From the NCBI GenBank assembly GCA_903862155.1, contig CAIOXF010000206.1, positions 1 to 16,033 on the forward strand: a DNA stretch of 16,033 nt. The letters run 5' to 3'. This DNA comes from an uncultured cyanobacterium (GTDB lineage Bacteria > Cyanobacteriota > Cyanobacteriia > PCC-6307 > Cyanobiaceae). Shown here piece by piece: positions 12,610 through 16,033 of this stretch; the stretch's first letter is position 1; each line of letters opens with the position of its first letter. The notes under the pieces were generated by a model that saw nothing but the letters and a program-made list of their open reading frames with translations, made no database searches and had not been told where the DNA came from. The translations under genes and the position numbers were made by a program.

Positions 12610-13839
12610 ATGGCATCAAAACTGCCCCTGCGCGAAACCGTGGGGATGGCCCTCTCCACGCTGAGGGCCAATCGCTTGCGCAGCCTGCTCACGATGCTGG
12701 GCATCGTGATCGGCAACGCCTCCGTGATCACCCTGGTGGGCGTGGGCAAGGGGGCCCAGAACCTGGCCGAGGGCCAGCTGAGCAACCTCGGGGCCAACGT
12801 GCTGTTCGTGGTTCCGGGCAACAACGACACCCGGCGCCAGGGCATCGACTTCCCCAAGACCCTCGTGCTGGAAGACGCCGAGGCGATCGCCACCCAGGTG
12901 CCGAGCGTGAAGCGGGTGGCCCCCCAGATCACCCTCAGCGAGGTGATCCAGAGCGGTGGTGTCACCTCCACCACCTCGGTGGCGGGCGTGACACCGGAAT
13001 TTTTGCCCGTACGCCAGTTCGAGGTGGCGCGAGGACGCTTCTTCACCCAGGCCGACCTCGACAGCGCCAGCAATGAGGTGGTGGTGGGGCCCGACCTGGC
13101 CAAGAAGATGTTCGGCAGCCGGCCGGCGGTGGGCAAGGTGCTGCGCATCCGCAACCTGCCCTTCCAGGTGATCGGGGTGCTGGAGCCCAAAGGGGCGGTG
13201 TTCGGCCAAAACCAAGACGAGAACGCCTACATCCCCCTCACCACGATGGTGAGCCAGCTGAGCGGCCGTGATCCCACCTACGGGGTGAGCCTCAACTTCA
13301 TCAGCGTGGAGGCCCGCGACGGCGAAAGCACCGGAGCGGCAGCCTTCCAAATCACCAACCTGCTGCGCCAGCGCCACCGCATCCTGCGGGAAGACGACTT
13401 CGCCGTGCGCTCCCAGAAGGATGCGCTCTCGATCGTGAGCACGATCACCGGCGGCCTCACCCTGATGCTGGCGGCGATCGGCGCGATCTCGCTGCTGGTG
13501 GGCGGGATCGGGATCATGAACATCATGTTGGTGTCAGTGAGCGAGCGCACCGCCGAGATCGGCCTGCGCAAGGCGCTCGGTGCCCGCAGCGGGGATGTGC
13601 TGCTTCAGTTCCTGGTGGAGTCGTTGGTGCTGGCCAGCCTCGGCGGCGCCCTGGGGACAGCCCTTGGCGTGGGGGCCGTGAGCCTGGTGGCCGTAGTAAC
13701 GCCCCTGCCCGCCACGATCGGGGCCGGCACGGTGCTGCTCACCGTGGGGCTTTCAGGATCCATCGGCCTGTTCTTCGGGGTGGTGCCCGCTCGCCGCGCC
13801 TCCCGGCTCGACCCGATCGTGGCCCTGCGCAGCCTTTGA
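12610..13839 (+). CDS. MacB/FtsX-type ABC transporter permease
   Basis: A 409-residue permease with the MacB topology: one N-terminal membrane helix (about 25-46, LLTMLGIVIGNASVITLVGVG), a large periplasmic domain (about 47-275) and three C-terminal helices (281-308, 332-363, 371-393). The mechanotransmission segment after the second helix, SERTAEIGLRKALGAR (311-326), and the tail PARRASRLDPIVALRSL are family hallmarks. It has no ATPase domain, and no partner ATPase or membrane-fusion protein lies next to it here, so its ATPase must be encoded elsewhere or downstream of another locus. MacB-like pumps drive lipoprotein, peptide or toxin export by mechanotransmission. It starts 16 bases after pyk without a clear ribosome site. 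Substrate unknown. Confidence 0.9.
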   Translation: MASKLPLRETVGMALSTLRANRLRSLLTMLGIVIGNASVITLVGVGKGAQNLAEGQLSNLGANVLFVVPGNNDTRRQGIDFPKTLVLEDAEAIATQVPSVKRVAPQITLSEVIQSGGVTSTTSVAGVTPEFLPVRQFEVARGRFFTQADLDSASNEVVVGPDLAKKMFGSRPAVGKVLRIRNLPFQVIGVLEPKGAVFGQNQDENAYIPLTTMVSQLSGRDPTYGVSLNFISVEARDGESTGAAAFQITNLLRQRHRILREDDFAVRSQKDALSIVSTITGGLTLMLAAIGAISLLVGGIGIMNIMLVSVSERTAEIGLRKALGARSGDVLLQFLVESLVLASLGGALGTALGVGAVSLVAVVTPLPATIGAGTVLLTVGLSGSIGLFFGVVPARRASRLDPIVALRSL

Positions 13840-13944
13840 AGCCCCAGGGCAAAACCGAAGAAAGGCTTAAGACCGCAAAAACGTCTCAGCCGCCACTGAT
13901 CGTGCTCGGCCGCCAAGGCTTGATTGAGGGCCCAGAAAGCCCAG

Positions 13945-14262
13945 ATGGCCTTGGACCTGTTGGCGTGTGCTTACCGCAATGACACCGATCGCATGGTGAT
14001 CGTGCGCTGCGAAGACCACGACGGCTTCTACCTCGAGCGGGTGGTGTTCCCGTTCGAGCTGCTCAGCTTTGAGTGCCCAGCCCAGAGCGAACTGGAGGTG
14101 TGGACCCACGGACTGGGCGGACCGGAACTGCTCGAGCGCCTGCCGATCCACGCGTTGATGATCGACGCCCCCACCAGCCCAGCCCAGTTGGAGCTGGTGG
14201 ACGATCCCGAAGATTTCCTCAACGGCGAAACGTTCGATCCGCTGGAGGCCGCTGCAGGCTGA
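13945..14262 (+). CDS. DUF1830 protein
   Basis: A 105-residue protein (112 from TTG at 13924) of the DUF1830 family, known mainly from cyanobacteria. The core CAYRNDTDRMVIVRCEDHDG, then FYLERVVFPFELLSFECPAQSELEV and LERLPIHAL, is the usual single small domain (about residues 8-75). The tail is acidic (LVDDPEDFLNGETFDPLEA). It has no signal peptide or membrane helix, so is predicted cytoplasmic. ATG at 13945 is preferred because MALDLLACAYRND starts the domain directly and TTG is a weaker start. The 105 bases upstream contain AAGAAAGGCTTAAG but no clear promoter or terminator. ftsH starts 47 bases downstream but seems to have its own promoter. Function unknown. Confidence 0.85.
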   Translation: MALDLLACAYRNDTDRMVIVRCEDHDGFYLERVVFPFELLSFECPAQSELEVWTHGLGGPELLERLPIHALMIDAPTSPAQLELVDDPEDFLNGETFDPLEAAAG

Positions 14263-14270
14263 GGCGCCGT

Positions 14271-14276
14271 TACATT
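14271..14276 (+). promoter_or_regulatory. Candidate -10 element for ftsH
   Basis: CGTTACATTGG overlaps this position, with TACATT 33 bases before the ftsH ATG. TAAGAAT just downstream (about 14280-14286) is a second option. The segment 14269-14290 is notably AT-rich compared with its surroundings. No clear -35 is visible. Confidence 0.4.
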
Positions 14277-14309
14277 GGTTAAGAATTCACGACCAACGGC
14301 CCGCCGCCC

Positions 14310-16033
<1,724 letters not shown>

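Overview
The window comes from a GC-rich picocyanobacterium of the Synechococcus/Cyanobium type. The taxon is inferred from gene content: psaK (photosystem I), an FtsH whose N-terminal domain and HEVGH zinc site match the photosystem II-repair FtsH2 (Slr0228) type, and several small families confined largely to cyanobacteria and plastids (DUF2499, DUF3593, DUF1830). Genes are densely packed on both strands. I see no rRNA, tRNA, insertion sequence, CRISPR array, phage gene or integron. No stretch of more than about 110 bases lacks a gene. This is core chromosome rather than an accessory island.

Layout. 1-161 (-): start of a secreted protein cut by the window edge. 209-799 (+): RNA 2',3'-cyclic phosphodiesterase ThpR, whose 3' end overlaps the convergent ABC operon by 22 bases. 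778-3388 (-): three-gene ABC-2 exporter operon (ATPase, permease, permease) joined by one-base stop/start overlaps. 3432-4399 (+): DUF2499, DUF3593 and psaK, probably thylakoid membrane genes. 4427-7563 (-): dxs followed 5 bases later by a geranylgeranyl-reductase-like flavoprotein, so an isoprenoid pair. A perfect 16-bp inverted repeat separates this pair from psaK. 7671-9281 (+): biosynthetic threonine deaminase ilvA, divergent from dxs. 9319-10249 (+): scpB and a YggT-family gene. 10279-11081 (-): a MazG-like pyrophosphohydrolase and a secreted protein of unknown function, coupled by a GTGA overlap. 11139-13839 (+): pyruvate kinase and a MacB/FtsX-type permease. 13945-14262 (+): DUF1830. 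14310 to the end (+): ftsH, missing roughly its last 40-50 residues.

The genes serve photosynthesis (psaK, ftsH2, probably the DUF membrane proteins), isoprenoid supply (dxs, reductase), central and amino-acid metabolism (pyk, ilvA), chromosome segregation (scpB), RNA and nucleotide housekeeping (thpR, MazG-like) and export (two ABC systems). I did not find a convincing new multi-gene system. The best leads are the conserved unknown genes beside psaK, the reductase coupled to dxs, the inverted repeat built partly from codons, the compact pyk/MazG divergent region, and a recurring TACRTTG promoter-like element.
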